In this document: positions 1 to 8,845 of the stretch, piece after piece
How positions within the stretch are numbered: the stretch's first letter is position 1
Layout of the letters: every line of letters begins with the position of its first letter
From: Actinomycetospora chiangmaiensis DSM 45062
GTDB taxonomy: Bacteria > Actinomycetota > Actinomycetes > Mycobacteriales > Pseudonocardiaceae
Direction of reading: 5' to 3'
Assembly (NCBI RefSeq): GCF_000379625.1
Contig: NZ_KB903217.1
Span: 860,043 to 924,042 of the forward strand
Length of the DNA stretch: 64,000 nt
Notes under the pieces: generated by a model
What the model saw: only the letters and a program-made list of their open reading frames with translations
Told to the model about the DNA's origin: nothing
The model's database searches: none
Made by a program: the position numbers and the translations under genes

Positions 1-2
1 GG

Positions 3-2297
3 GAGACCGAGGCGAGCTGGCTGCGCCACCTCGTCGACCACGGCGGGCGCGGGCGCTACGGCAGCCGGACGGACAACCCCGAGGCCTGGGAGGTGATCGA
101 CCACGAGATGACGATCATCGAGGGGCAGGGGTTCCCCGGGTACTTCCTCATCGTCGCCGACATCGTGCGGTTCTGCCGCGAGGCGGACATCTACTGCCAG
201 GGCCGCGGCTCCGCGGCGAACTCGGCGGTCTGCTTCGCGCTCGGCATCACCCACGTCGACGCCGTGCAGATGGACCTGCTCTTCGAACGCTTCCTCTCCC
301 CGGAGCGTGACGGCTACCCCGACATCGACCTCGACATCGAGTCGGACCGCCGCGAGGAGGTCATCCAGTACGTCTACCGCCGGTACGGGCGGGACCGGGC
401 GGCGCAGGTCGCGAACGTCATCACCTACCGGCCGCGCTCGGCGGTCCGGGACGCCGCCCGCGCGCTGGGCCACTCCCAGGGCCAGCAGGACGCCTGGAGC
501 AAGCACATCGACCGGTGGGGTCCGGGGGCCGACCTGGAGGACCAGGTGCCCGGGATGCCGCGGGCGGTGGCCACCCTGGCCGAGGAGATCGCGGGCTTCC
601 CCCGCCACCTCGGCATCCACTCCGGCGGCATGGTGATCTGCGACCGGCCGGTGGACCAGGTGGTGCCGGTGGAGTGGGCGCGGATGGAGGACCGCAGCGT
701 CATCCAGTGGGACAAGGACGACGCCGCCGCGGTCGGCCTGGTCAAGTTCGACCTGCTGGGGCTCGGCATGCTCTCGGTGCTGCACTACGCCAGCGACTAC
801 GTGGCCGCCCACCACGGCCGCCGCATCGAGCTCCACGAGCTGCAGCCCACCGACCCCGACGTCTTCGCGATGCTCGCGCGGGGCGACTCGGTGGGGGTGT
901 TCCAGGTGGAGTCGCGCGCCCAGATGGCGACGCTGCCGCGGCTGAGGCCCCGGGTGTTCTACGACCTGGTGGTCGAGGTCGCGCTGATCCGCCCCGGCCC
1001 GATCCAGGGCGGGTCGGTGCACCCCTACATCCGGCGCCGCAACGGCGACGAGCGCGTGATCTACGACCACCCGCTGTGCGAGCCGGCGCTGCGCAAGACG
1101 CTCGGGGTGCCGCTGTTCCAGGAGCAGCTCATGCAGCTGGCCACCGACGTCGCCGGGTTCTCCGCTGCCGAGGCCGACGAGCTGCGCCGGGCGCTCTCGG
1201 CGAAGCGCTCGGCCGAACGCCTCGAACGCATGCGGGAGCGCTTCTACGCCGGGATGGCCCGCAACCAGATCACCGGGGAGCTCGCCGACCGGATCTTCGC
1301 CAAGACCAAGGCGTTCGCGAACTTCGGCTTCCCGGAGAGCCACTCCATCAGCTTCGCGTCCCTGGTCTACGTGTCGGCCTGGTACAAGTTCCACCACCCG
1401 GCGGCCTTCTGCGCCGCCCTGCTGCGGGCCCAGCCGATGGGCTTCTACTCCCCGCAGAGCCTCGTGGCCGACGCCCGGCGGCACGGGGTCGTGGTGCACG
1501 GGCCCGACGTCACCCGCAGCCGCGCCGACCCCGACCTGGAGCCGCACCCCGACAGCACGGGCGGCGTGGCCGTGCGGCTGGGGCTCGCCTCCGTGCGTGG
1601 GCTGGGCGACGAGGTCGCGGAACGCATCGTCGCGGCACGCGGGGCCGCCCCGTTCGACGGGCCGGCCGACCTCGCCCGGCGCGCCGACCTCACCACCGCG
1701 CACCTGGAGGCGCTCGCCACCGGTGGGGCCCTGGCGTGCTTCGGCCTCGAGCGGCGGGAGGCACTGTGGGCGGCGGGCGCGGCGGCCGCGGGGACGGCGG
1801 TGGTCCGCGACGGCGCGCGGCAGGACCGGCTGCCCGGTACCGCCGTGGGCCTCGACGCCCCGGCGCTGCCCGGCATGTCCGCGGTGGAGCTGACGATCGC
1901 CGACGTGTGGGCGACGGGGCTGTCGCCCGACGGGCACCCGGTGACCCACCTGCGCGCCGAACTGGACCGGCGCGGCGCGTACAGCGTCGCGGGGGTGGCG
2001 ACGGTGCCCGAGGGGGAGCGGATCGAGGTGGGCGGGGTCGTCACCCACCGGCAGCGCCCGGCGACGGCGGGCGGGACGACGTTCCTCAACCTCGAGGACG
2101 AGACGGGGATGCTGAACGTGGTGTGCTCGGAGGGACTCTGGGCCCGCCACCGGGTGGTCGCCCGCACGAGCGCGGCGCTCGTGATCCGGGGCCGGGTCGA
2201 GCGGGCCCACGACGCGCCGAGCGTGGTCAACCTCGTCGCCGACCGGGTGGAACGCCTGGACCTGGTGGTCCCGTCCCGGTCACGCGACTTCCGCTGA
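3..2297 (+). CDS. dnaE2: Error-prone DNA polymerase III alpha subunit DnaE2 (5' truncated by window)
   Basis: The reading frame is open from base 3, so the gene starts outside the window and 764 C-terminal residues are visible. DnaE2 (ImuC) is the C-family polymerase used for damage-induced translesion synthesis with ImuA/ImuB in actinobacteria. The polymerase core is clear: GRGSAANS followed by the catalytic acidic motif PDIDLD near residues 105-110 of the visible part, then fingers, the tandem HhH region and a C-terminal OB fold (GVVTHRQRP...FLNLEDETG). The N-terminal PHP domain is off the window. The family is about 1050-1150 residues, so about one third is missing. DnaE2 rather than replicative DnaE1 is inferred from the short C-terminus that stops soon after the OB domain. 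No imuA or imuB is seen downstream; a terminator follows directly. Confidence 0.93.
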   Translation, partial: ETEASWLRHLVDHGGRGRYGSRTDNPEAWEVIDHEMTIIEGQGFPGYFLIVADIVRFCREADIYCQGRGSAANSAVCFALGITHVDAVQMDLLFERFLSPERDGYPDIDLDIESDRREEVIQYVYRRYGRDRAAQVANVITYRPRSAVRDAARALGHSQGQQDAWSKHIDRWGPGADLEDQVPGMPRAVATLAEEIAGFPRHLGIHSGGMVICDRPVDQVVPVEWARMEDRSVIQWDKDDAAAVGLVKFDLLGLGMLSVLHYASDYVAAHHGRRIELHELQPTDPDVFAMLARGDSVGVFQVESRAQMATLPRLRPRVFYDLVVEVALIRPGPIQGGSVHPYIRRRNGDERVIYDHPLCEPALRKTLGVPLFQEQLMQLATDVAGFSAAEADELRRALSAKRSAERLERMRERFYAGMARNQITGELADRIFAKTKAFANFGFPESHSISFASLVYVSAWYKFHHPAAFCAALLRAQPMGFYSPQSLVADARRHGVVVHGPDVTRSRADPDLEPHPDSTGGVAVRLGLASVRGLGDEVAERIVAARGAAPFDGPADLARRADLTTAHLEALATGGALACFGLERREALWAAGAAAAGTAVVRDGARQDRLPGTAVGLDAPALPGMSAVELTIADVWATGLSPDGHPVTHLRAELDRRGAYSVAGVATVPEGERIEVGGVVTHRQRPATAGGTTFLNLEDETGMLNVVCSEGLWARHRVVARTSAALVIRGRVERAHDAPSVVNLVADRVERLDLVVPSRSRDFR

Positions 2298-2310
2298 CGC
2301 TCCCGCCGTC

Positions 2311-2342
2311 CGAGGCCGGTCCCGTTCCGGGGGCCGGCCTCG
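2311..2342 (+). terminator. Hairpin terminator after dnaE2
   Basis: Inverted repeat CGAGGCCGG / CCGGCCTCG starting 13 bases after the dnaE2 stop codon, with a further short pairing inside the loop. There is no T tract, which is usual for high-GC actinobacterial terminators. Confidence 0.6.
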
Positions 2343-2394
2343 CGGTGTGTCGATCTGATGCACCCACCGGGGCCGACGATCAGGGCCCGGCACA

Positions 2395-2445
2395 CTGACG
2401 GGGGTGTCCCCGGCCGGTCCGAACGGCCGGGGACACCCCCGTCAG
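2395..2445. terminator. Strong bidirectional hairpin between convergent genes
   Basis: A perfect 22-bp stem (left arm 2395-2416, right arm 2424-2445) with a 7-base loop sits between the end of dnaE2 and the end of the opposing transporter gene. Its position 13 bases from the minus-strand stop makes it the terminator of that gene and a barrier against read-through from either side. Confidence 0.8.
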
Positions 2446-2458
2446 CGGGTGAGGCGGC

Positions 2459-3130
2459 TCAGCCGCCGATGATCGGCTTGCCCATCGGCAGCGACGAGCC
2501 ACCGTTCGCGACGCTCATCGCGTCGAAGAACAGGTACACGCCGACCAGGGAGAACGCGAAGACCGCGATCCCACCGCCGAACAGCAGGCCCGTGGACCCG
2601 CCGGCGGTGCCGAGCAGGACGAGCAGCAGGGCGAGGTCGACCAGGACGAACAGCAGCGTGAACACACTCGGCAGCCGCAGCGAGGCCAGCGTGAGCACCA
2701 CGACGCCGATCAGCCAGGTCAGCAGGAACGTCTCCTGGGCGGCCACCGCCGCGTTCCCGGAGGCGTCGCCGAACCAGTTGTGGCCCAGGCCGAGCACGAG
2801 CGTCGAGAAGCTCAGCCAGAAGCCCGCGAAGATCCCGAAGATCGCCGCGACCGGGCCGGCCCCGAGGCGGATCGCCCAGACGCAGGCGATCAGCTGACCG
2901 ATGCCGTTGCACATGATGAGGATCGGCACCATGCCGATCGCCGCGTTCGCCGAGGACCCGGTGAAGCCGATCAGGTAGAGCCCGAGGGCGACCGAGCCGA
3001 TCACGAACGTCGGGACACCGACCAGGGCCGGGTTGGCCGCATTGGCGGCTGCCTCGGCGGCTGCTGCGTCAGCCGCCCGGGTGTCGGCGGCGTGCGCCCC
3101 CGTACTCTCGTCGACTGTGGTCATCGCCAC
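2459..3130 (-). CDS. GPR1/FUN34/YaaH (SatP-like) acetate uptake transporter
   Basis: This 223-residue protein has an Ala-rich acidic N-tail (1-30) followed by six hydrophobic segments. The family signature NPA (here NPALVGVPTF, residues about 33-42) opens the first helix. Members of this family carry acetate or succinate across the inner membrane in symport with protons. Length and helix number fit the family (about 190-230). It is transcribed alone, divergent from the next gene and convergent with dnaE2. The assignment rests on the signature and topology; substrate is inferred from the family. Confidence 0.85.
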   Translation of the reverse strand: MAMTTVDESTGAHAADTRAADAAAAEAAANAANPALVGVPTFVIGSVALGLYLIGFTGSSANAAIGMVPILIMCNGIGQLIACVWAIRLGAGPVAAIFGIFAGFWLSFSTLVLGLGHNWFGDASGNAAVAAQETFLLTWLIGVVVLTLASLRLPSVFTLLFVLVDLALLLVLLGTAGGSTGLLFGGGIAVFAFSLVGVYLFFDAMSVANGGSSLPMGKPIIGG

Positions 3131-3293
3131 TCCTTCGTGCCGCTGATGACGGGCAGGCGTGACAGACCCGCTGGTCCGGGGGTTGCACGATTGCCCGCTG
3201 ACCGATCGAGTGTGATCTCACGCACCGCACACGCGGAACCGACCGTCCGTAGGGGTAAGCGCCTGCCGTGACGGTTCGTGTACCGGTTCAGGC

Positions 3294-3854
3294 ATGCTCA
3301 CGGGCATGAGGCGCATGCCCGTATCCAGCCGGTCGGACAGTGTTGCGGGAGGGGGAGTCACCCGCCGTCTGCTGACCGGTGTGGTCGCCGGTGCCGCCGG
3401 GACCGCCGCGATGACCGCCACCGGGCAGCTCTACCGCCAGGTCTACGCCCGGCGCCGCGGCAAGGCGCCGTCGGAGATCACGGAGATCCTCGACTACGAC
3501 GACAGCGACCACGTGGTCGTGGCGGCCTCGACGCTGCTGCGCGCGGTGTCGGGGCGGGCGCCGCAGTCCCCGGCCGCGCGGCGGGCCCTCTTCTGGCTCG
3601 TGCACTGGGGCTACGGCTCGGCCGTCGGCGTCGCGCACGCCGAGCTGCGCCACCGCACCGGCGAGCCCGCCGCCGGGGTCGCCTTCTTCGTCGGCTGCCA
3701 GACGATGGCGCTGTCGCTCTTCCCGGTCCTCGGCGACACCCCCGTGCCGTGGCGGTGGACGCCGCGGCTGATGACCGTCAGCGTGCTCCAGCACCTCGTC
3801 TACGCGGCGGCCGTGGCCGGCGCCGACGCGGCCCTCGACCGTGCCGGGCGCTGA
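3294..3854 (+). CDS. Conserved membrane protein of unknown function
   Basis: A 186-residue protein with about four hydrophobic stretches (roughly 22-40, 100-118, 125-145 and 160-180), one containing GVVAGAAGTAAMTATGQLY. I do not recognise a characterised family. Three in-frame ATGs (3294, 3306, 3315) lie close together, so the start is uncertain; the first is used. The 3' end overlaps the following channel gene by 14 bases in another frame, which suggests translational coupling and possibly a joint role in ion transport, but that is inference from position only. Confidence 0.6.
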   Translation: MLTGMRRMPVSSRSDSVAGGGVTRRLLTGVVAGAAGTAAMTATGQLYRQVYARRRGKAPSEITEILDYDDSDHVVVAASTLLRAVSGRAPQSPAARRALFWLVHWGYGSAVGVAHAELRHRTGEPAAGVAFFVGCQTMALSLFPVLGDTPVPWRWTPRLMTVSVLQHLVYAAAVAGADAALDRAGR

Positions 3855-5736
3855 GGGGCCCGACCCCGCCCTGGCGCACCGCCGGGGCCACGTGATCGTC
3901 TGCGGTCTCGGCGGGCTGGGTGGTCGGATCGTCGAACAGCTGCACCTGCGGGGCGAACCCGTCGTCGTGGTCGACGACTCGCCTGCGGCCGCACGGTCGG
4001 CCGCCGCCCTCGCGGCGTGGGGCGTCCCGCTGGTGACGGCGGACCCGCTGCTCCCGGGCACCCTGGAGGCGGTCGGGGTGGCCGGCGCCCGCGCGGTGGT
4101 GTGCGTCGAGGGCGGGGACGCGGGGGAGCTGCGCAACCTGCACCTGGCCCTGCAGGTACGCGACCGGCGACCCGACGTCCGGGTGGTCACGTCCCTGGGC
4201 AACGCGGCGATCGGGCGCGCCGTGGCCGCCGACCGGAGTCCGGGCGCGGTGCTCGACGTCGCCCTGCTGGTCACCCCGGCGCTCGTCGAGGCGTGCCTGC
4301 GGAGCCCGGTGCACGCCCTCGACATCGCCGGGAACCGCTTCGTCGCCGTCGCCACCCGGGCCCGCGAGGCCGCCACCCTGCGGGCGTTGTACGGGGACCT
4401 GGCACCGCTCGCCGTCACCGGTGGAGCCCCGCCGGTCACCCACATCTGCCCGAGCCGGGACGACCGGGTCGATGCGGGGGACCTCGTCACCGTGCTCGGC
4501 GACGACGCCGAGATCGCCACCGCGGGGGTGGCGGTGGAAGGGCCCGCGCCCCGCCGCCGGTCGCCCACGACGCGCCGCGGCGGCGGGTACGACCCGGACG
4601 CCGCCCGGGGCCGCGCCGGCCTGCTCGCCCGGGCGGGCGCCACGGTCCTCGCGGTTGCCCGCGAGTCCGACCGCGGCCTGCGCTGGGCCGTCGCCGCCCT
4701 GGTGGGTCTGCTCGCGATCTCGACCGCCGTGATCGCCCTCGGCTACCGGTACCCGGACGGCGCGCGGATGTCGCTGCTCGACGCGCTGTACTTCTCCGTC
4801 GAGGCGGTGGCGACGGTCGGCTTCGGCGACTTCAGCTTCGCCGGCCAGGCCGTCTGGCTGCGGGTGTGGGCGATCTTCCTCATGCTGGCCGGCGTCGCGG
4901 CGACCGCGATCCCCATCGCGTTCTTCACCGACATGCTCGTCAGCCGCCGGCTCTCGGCGACCGCCGGGCGCCGGGCGGCCTCGGCGTCGGTCGGGCACGT
5001 CGTGATCGTCGGCCTCGGCGCGATCGGGGTGTCGGTCATGGAGGCCCTGACCGAGCGCGGCCACGACGTCGTCGTGGTGGAGGCCGACCCGGGGAACCGG
5101 CACCTGCCCCGCGCCCGCACGCTCGGCGTCCCGGTGGTGTTCGGCGACGGCACCACCCCGACGACGCTGCGCGACGCCCGCGTCCGGCGCGCGGCGGCGG
5201 TGGCCGTCCTGACCAGCGACGACATGGCGAACATCGAGACCGGCCTCGCCGTGCGCGACCTGCTCGGCGGGGCGGCGTCCACGCCCGTGGTGCTGCGGCT
5301 CTTCGATCGGGACCTCGCCCGCGTCGTCGCCGCGCGGTTCGGGTTCGACACCGTGCGCTCGATCGCCGAGCTCGCCGCTCCGTGGTTCGTCGGCGCGGCG
5401 CTCGGTCTCGACGTCCTGGGCACGTTCCCCGTCCACGGGCAGGCCTTCCTGCTCGGCCGGTTGCGGGTGGAGCCGGGCAGCGAGCTCGACGGGCTGGCGA
5501 TGCGGGACCTCTCGGCCCGGACCCGCGTCGTGGCCCTGCGCCGCGTCACCGACCCCCACGGCCGCGCGCCCCTCGAGCACCCGCCCCGGCGTGACACCCG
5601 GTTCACCGCCGGCGACGAGGCGTTCCTCGTCGGCCCGGACTCCGAGCTCCTGGGCGTGCTCGGGCGCTCCCGCGCCCCGCGGGGCCCCGACGGGGACGAG
5701 CGGGCCCCTGCCGCCGCCGCGCCCGGCACGGGATGA
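3841..5736 (+). CDS. Two-TM potassium-type channel flanked by two RCK/TrkA-N NAD-binding domains
   Basis: The 631-residue protein starts at a GTG inside the 3' end of the previous gene. Order: an RCK (TrkA-N Rossmann) domain with [13 protein letters not shown] near residues 16-28; a linker; a two-helix pore module (about 280-365) whose selectivity filter reads TVGFGD; a second RCK domain beginning [11 protein letters not shown] (about 386-396); and a TrkA-C-like region. This is a ligand-gated K+ channel design in the plasma membrane, with NAD(H) or another nucleotide as likely regulator. An RCK domain before the pore as well as after it is less usual than the C-terminal arrangement. The stop overlaps the ATG upstream of folD. 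Confidence 0.88.
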   Translation: MPGAEGPDPALAHRRGHVIVCGLGGLGGRIVEQLHLRGEPVVVVDDSPAAARSAAALAAWGVPLVTADPLLPGTLEAVGVAGARAVVCVEGGDAGELRNLHLALQVRDRRPDVRVVTSLGNAAIGRAVAADRSPGAVLDVALLVTPALVEACLRSPVHALDIAGNRFVAVATRAREAATLRALYGDLAPLAVTGGAPPVTHICPSRDDRVDAGDLVTVLGDDAEIATAGVAVEGPAPRRRSPTTRRGGGYDPDAARGRAGLLARAGATVLAVARESDRGLRWAVAALVGLLAISTAVIALGYRYPDGARMSLLDALYFSVEAVATVGFGDFSFAGQAVWLRVWAIFLMLAGVAATAIPIAFFTDMLVSRRLSATAGRRAASASVGHVVIVGLGAIGVSVMEALTERGHDVVVVEADPGNRHLPRARTLGVPVVFGDGTTPTTLRDARVRRAAAVAVLTSDDMANIETGLAVRDLLGGAASTPVVLRLFDRDLARVVAARFGFDTVRSIAELAAPWFVGAALGLDVLGTFPVHGQAFLLGRLRVEPGSELDGLAMRDLSARTRVVALRRVTDPHGRAPLEHPPRRDTRFTAGDEAFLVGPDSELLGVLGRSRAPRGPDGDERAPAAAAPGTG

Positions 5737-6590
5737 TGGGGGGCGTGACCGCGACGATCCTGGACGGCAAGGCCACCCTGGCGACGATCATCTCCGAGCT
5801 CGGCGAGCGGGTCGCGAAGCTCGCCGCGGCGGGTCGGCCGCCCGGGCTCGGCACGGTGCTGGTCGGCGACGACCCCGGGTCGCAGTCCTACGTGCGGGCC
5901 AAGCACCGCGACTGCGCGAAGGTCGGGATCGAGTCGATCCGCCGGGACCTCCCCGCCGACGCGACCCAGGCCGACGTCGAGCGCGCCGTGGACGAGCTGA
6001 ACGCCGACCCGGCCTGCACCGGCTACATCGTCCAGCTCCCGCTGCCGAAGGGGCTCGACGCCAACGCCGTCCTGGAGCGGATCGACCCGGACAAGGACGC
6101 CGACGGCCTGCACCCGACGAACCTCGGCCGGCTGGTGCTGAACGAGCCCGCGCCCCTGCCCTGCACCCCGCGCGGCATCGTCGAGCTGCTGCGCCGCTAC
6201 GACGTGCCGCTCGACGGGGCCAAGGTGACCGTCCTCGGGCGCGGCATCACCGTCGGCCGCCCGCTCGGTCTGCTGCTCACCCGCCGCAGCGAGAACGCCA
6301 CGGTGACCCTCTGCCACACCGGCACCCGCGACCTCGCCGCCGAGGTGCGGGCCGCGGACGTCGTCGTGGCGGCCGCCGGCGTGCCGGGCATCGTCACCGC
6401 CGACATGGTCGAGCCCGGGGCGGCGGTGCTCGACGTCGGGGTCTCCCGCGGCCCCGACGGCATCCTCGGCGACGTCGCCGCGGACGTCCGCGAGGTCGCG
6501 GGCTTCGTCGCGCCGAACCCCGGCGGGGTCGGGCCGATGACCCGCGCCATGCTGCTCACCAACGTGGTCGAGCGCGCCGAGAGGGCCTGA
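5733..6590 (+). CDS. folD: Bifunctional methylenetetrahydrofolate dehydrogenase/cyclohydrolase FolD
   Basis: FolD interconverts 5,10-methylene-, methenyl- and 10-formyl-tetrahydrofolate in the cytoplasm, supplying one-carbon units for purine and fMet synthesis. Family motifs are visible: YVRAKHRDC with the catalytic Lys, [41 protein letters not shown] for NADP, and [12 protein letters not shown] near the end. Length (285) is normal. ATG at 5733 and ATG at 5736 overlap the previous stop; a GTG at 5745, directly after a G-rich stretch, gives VTATILDG and may be the true start. DUF3017 follows after 5 bases, a common actinobacterial pairing. Confidence 0.96.
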   Translation: MMGGVTATILDGKATLATIISELGERVAKLAAAGRPPGLGTVLVGDDPGSQSYVRAKHRDCAKVGIESIRRDLPADATQADVERAVDELNADPACTGYIVQLPLPKGLDANAVLERIDPDKDADGLHPTNLGRLVLNEPAPLPCTPRGIVELLRRYDVPLDGAKVTVLGRGITVGRPLGLLLTRRSENATVTLCHTGTRDLAAEVRAADVVVAAAGVPGIVTADMVEPGAAVLDVGVSRGPDGILGDVAADVREVAGFVAPNPGGVGPMTRAMLLTNVVERAERA

Positions 6591-6595
6591 GGGTC

Positions 6596-7120
6596 ATGAC
6601 GACGGGCGGGGGCACCCGGGGCAGCGGCGCCGGCAGCGGCACCGGCACCGACCCGGCGTCGGGAACCGGCACCGACCCGGCGTCGGGAACCGGCACCGAC
6701 CCGGCGTCGGGAACCGGCACCGACGATGTGGATTCCCTGCCACTGGGTGACAGCAACGACGCTTCGCTGCCACCAGGGGGGACCGACGGGCCCCGGCACC
6801 TGAGGCCGCCCCGCACGCCCGCCGACTACGGCCGCGCCCTGCTGCACCGGCTGCGCGCGCAGGCCCCGCTCGCGGCGGTGCTCGCCGTGGCCCTCGCCGC
6901 GTTCGTGTGGATCGGGCTGCAGCACTGGCGCGGGGGCACGACGATCCTCGGGGTCGCGCTGCTGCTCGCCGCGGTCCTGCGGGTCGCGCTGCCCGACCGG
7001 ACGGCGGGGCTGCTCGCGGTCCGGCCTCGGCGCACCGACGTGATCACGTACGCCGCGTTCGGGCTCGTGGTCATCCTGCTGTCGCTGTCCATCACCGGCG
7101 GTCCGCTCGCGACCCGCTAG
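6596..7120 (+). CDS. DUF3017 membrane protein with repetitive N-terminus
   Basis: The 174-residue product has two parts. Residues about 60-174 form the DUF3017 domain, with three hydrophobic helices (LAAVLAVALAAFVWIGL, ILGVALLLAAVLRVAL and YAAFGLVVILLSLSI). Residues 1-60 are low-complexity: three copies of the octapeptide GTGTDPAS, then a stretch coded by a copy of the 51-bp dispersed repeat described separately. Genes of this family commonly follow folD in actinobacteria; function is unknown. The start five bases after folD gives the whole low-complexity tail. No in-frame ATG or GTG exists between the repeat and the first helix, so at least part of the repeat DNA seems to be translated. Confidence 0.75.
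   Translation: MTTGGGTRGSGAGSGTGTDPASGTGTDPASGTGTDPASGTGTDDVDSLPLGDSNDASLPPGGTDGPRHLRPPRTPADYGRALLHRLRAQAPLAAVLAVALAAFVWIGLQHWRGGTTILGVALLLAAVLRVALPDRTAGLLAVRPRRTDVITYAAFGLVVILLSLSITGGPLATR
6638..6724 (+). repeat. 24-bp in-frame tandem repeat coding GTGTDPAS
   Basis: Three full 24-bp units plus a partial fourth, nearly identical in DNA sequence (only one base differs between the first and later units). Near-identity at the DNA level implies recent expansion by slippage or recombination; the unit length keeps the DUF3017 frame open. Confidence 0.85.
6724..6774 (-). repeat. 51-bp dispersed repeat, copy 1 (inside DUF3017 gene)
   Basis: Read on the minus strand, this 51-bp segment aligns without gaps to 14274-14324 and 49763-49813. 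Shared blocks include CACCCAGTGGCAGG (with copy 2) and a terminal CCACA(T/C)CG. It is translated as part of the DUF3017 N-terminal tail, whereas the other two copies lie just behind genes. Confidence 0.75.
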
Positions 7121-7280
7121 ACGGGTGAGGAGCGCGACCCGCCACACCCCGTCGCCGTCCGTGTCGCGTTGATAGCGTTCAGCCCAGAGGCAACGCCTGG
7201 GCCTCCCCGTTCTGGCCGGGCCCGGCGCGCGCCCCCGAGATCCGTGCGGCGCCGAAGCCAGGCGCGAGAGGAGAGCCCGA

Positions 7281-8495
7281 GTGGCGAAGATCAAGGTGGA
7301 GGGCACCGTCGTCGAGCTGGACGGCGACGAGATGACCCGGATCATCTGGCAGTTCATCAAGGACAAGCTGATCCACCCGTATCTCGACATCGACCTCGAG
7401 TACTACGACCTCGGGATCGAGCACCGCGACGAGACCGACGACCAGGTCACGGTCGACGCGGCGAACGCGATCAAGAAGCACGGCGTCGGCGTCAAGTGCG
7501 CGACGATCACCCCGGACGAGGCGCGGGTCGAGGAGTTCGGCCTCAAGCGCATGTACCGCTCGCCCAACGGGACGATCCGCAACATCCTCGGCGGCACGAT
7601 CTTCCGCGAGCCGATCGTCTGTTCCAACATCCCGCGCTACGTCCCGCACTGGACGAAGCCGATCGTCGTCGGCCGCCACGCCCACGGCGACCAGTACCTG
7701 GCGCAGGACTTCAAGGTCCCCGGCCCGGGCACCGTCACCATCACCTACACCCCCGACGGTGACGGCGAGCCGATGGAGTTCCAGGTCGCGAAGTTCCCGG
7801 AGGACGGGGGCGTCGCGCTGGGCATGTACAACTTCAAGAACTCGATCGTCGACTTCGCCCGCGCCTCGCTGCGCTACGGCCTGGACCGGAACTTCCCGGT
7901 CTACATGTCGACCAAGAACACCATCCTCAAGGCCTACGACGGCATGTTCCGCGACACCTTCAAGGAGATCTTCGAGTCGGAGTTCAAGGCCGACTTCGAG
8001 GAGGCCGGGCTCACCTACGAGCACCGCCTCATCGACGACATGGTCGCCGCCGCCATCAAGTGGGAGGGCGGCTACGTCTGGGCCTGCAAGAACTACGACG
8101 GCGACGTCGAGTCCGACATCGTCGCGCAGGGCTTCGGCTCCCTCGGCCTGATGACCTCGGTGCTCATGACGCCGGACGGCACCGTCGAGGCCGAGGCCGC
8201 CCACGGCACCGTGACGCGGCACTTCCGCCAGCACCAGCAGGGCAAGGAGACCTCGACCAACCCGATCGCGTCGATCTTCGCGTGGTCGCGGGGTCTGGCC
8301 CAGCGCGGGCGGCTGGACAAGAACGACGAGCTCGTCGACTTCGCCGAGAAGATCGAGCAGGTCTGCATCCAGACCGTCGAGGACGGCAAGATGACGAAGG
8401 ACCTGGCGCTGCTGATCGGCAAGGACGCGCCGTACCTGAACACCCAGGACTTCCTCGACGCGATCGACGAGGGCCTGCAGAAGGCGATGGCCTGA
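7281..8495 (+). CDS. icd: NADP-dependent isocitrate dehydrogenase (homodimeric, eukaryote-like type)
   Basis: Oxidatively decarboxylates isocitrate to 2-oxoglutarate in the TCA cycle, making NADPH. The 404-residue protein starts with a GTG (VAKIKVEG) and shows the subfamily II pattern: [10 protein letters not shown] at the N-terminus, [20 protein letters not shown] for substrate binding, [22 protein letters not shown], and [12 protein letters not shown] for NADP. A purine-rich GAGAGGAGAG ribosome binding site precedes the start. It is monocistronic: a 160-base upstream gap holds its promoter and a strong terminator follows. Confidence 0.97.
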   Translation: MAKIKVEGTVVELDGDEMTRIIWQFIKDKLIHPYLDIDLEYYDLGIEHRDETDDQVTVDAANAIKKHGVGVKCATITPDEARVEEFGLKRMYRSPNGTIRNILGGTIFREPIVCSNIPRYVPHWTKPIVVGRHAHGDQYLAQDFKVPGPGTVTITYTPDGDGEPMEFQVAKFPEDGGVALGMYNFKNSIVDFARASLRYGLDRNFPVYMSTKNTILKAYDGMFRDTFKEIFESEFKADFEEAGLTYEHRLIDDMVAAAIKWEGGYVWACKNYDGDVESDIVAQGFGSLGLMTSVLMTPDGTVEAEAAHGTVTRHFRQHQQGKETSTNPIASIFAWSRGLAQRGRLDKNDELVDFAEKIEQVCIQTVEDGKMTKDLALLIGKDAPYLNTQDFLDAIDEGLQKAMA

Positions 8496-8524
8496 CGACC
8501 GGCCCGACCCCGGCCTGAACCACG

Positions 8525-8554
8525 ACGGCACCCTCCGTGCGCGGAGGGTGCCGT
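8525..8554 (+). terminator. Intrinsic terminator after icd
   Basis: Perfect 13-bp stem ACGGCACCCTCCG / CGGAGGGTGCCGT with a 4-base loop, 30 bases behind the icd stop codon. Confidence 0.85.
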
Positions 8555-8601
8555 TCGTGCGTTCGGTCGGGTTCCGCCTGCCGGACTCCCCGGCGTGATC
8601 G

Positions 8602-8661
8602 GCCGTCGTCGCCGAGGTCCTCCGCTACCTCGGCCAGCAGGTCGCGCGCCGCACCGGGGAG
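8602..8661 (+). pseudogene. Short remnant of an AI-2E-family transporter C-terminus
   Basis: Frame +1 here reads AVVAEVLRYLGQQVARRTGE directly after an in-frame TGA. The intact AI-2E permease 1.2 kb downstream has VAVAAEILRYTNEQIDLRA at the matching C-terminal position, so about 16 residues resemble each other well. No upstream homology is recognisable. I read this as the last trace of a deleted paralogue; the rest of 8557-8845 shows nothing else identifiable. Confidence 0.4.
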
Positions 8662-8845
8662 GCGCTCGCGACGACGAGGCGGGTCCCGAGGAGCAGCCGG
8701 TTCCTCCGGTTCCCGAGCCCGCGGCGGCCGAACGCGCGGCGGACCGAGCGGCTCGACGATCACGGGGTGGCGGACGGCCGGATTCGGGTACGCCGCGTCA
8801 GCCCGGGGGATCCTTCCCCGGCCCTCGGGTCGGAGAGGACATCCC

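Noticed and set aside
6638..6724. CRISPR-like repeats
   Set aside because: Units are directly adjacent without spacers, lie in frame and code for an octapeptide; no cas genes.
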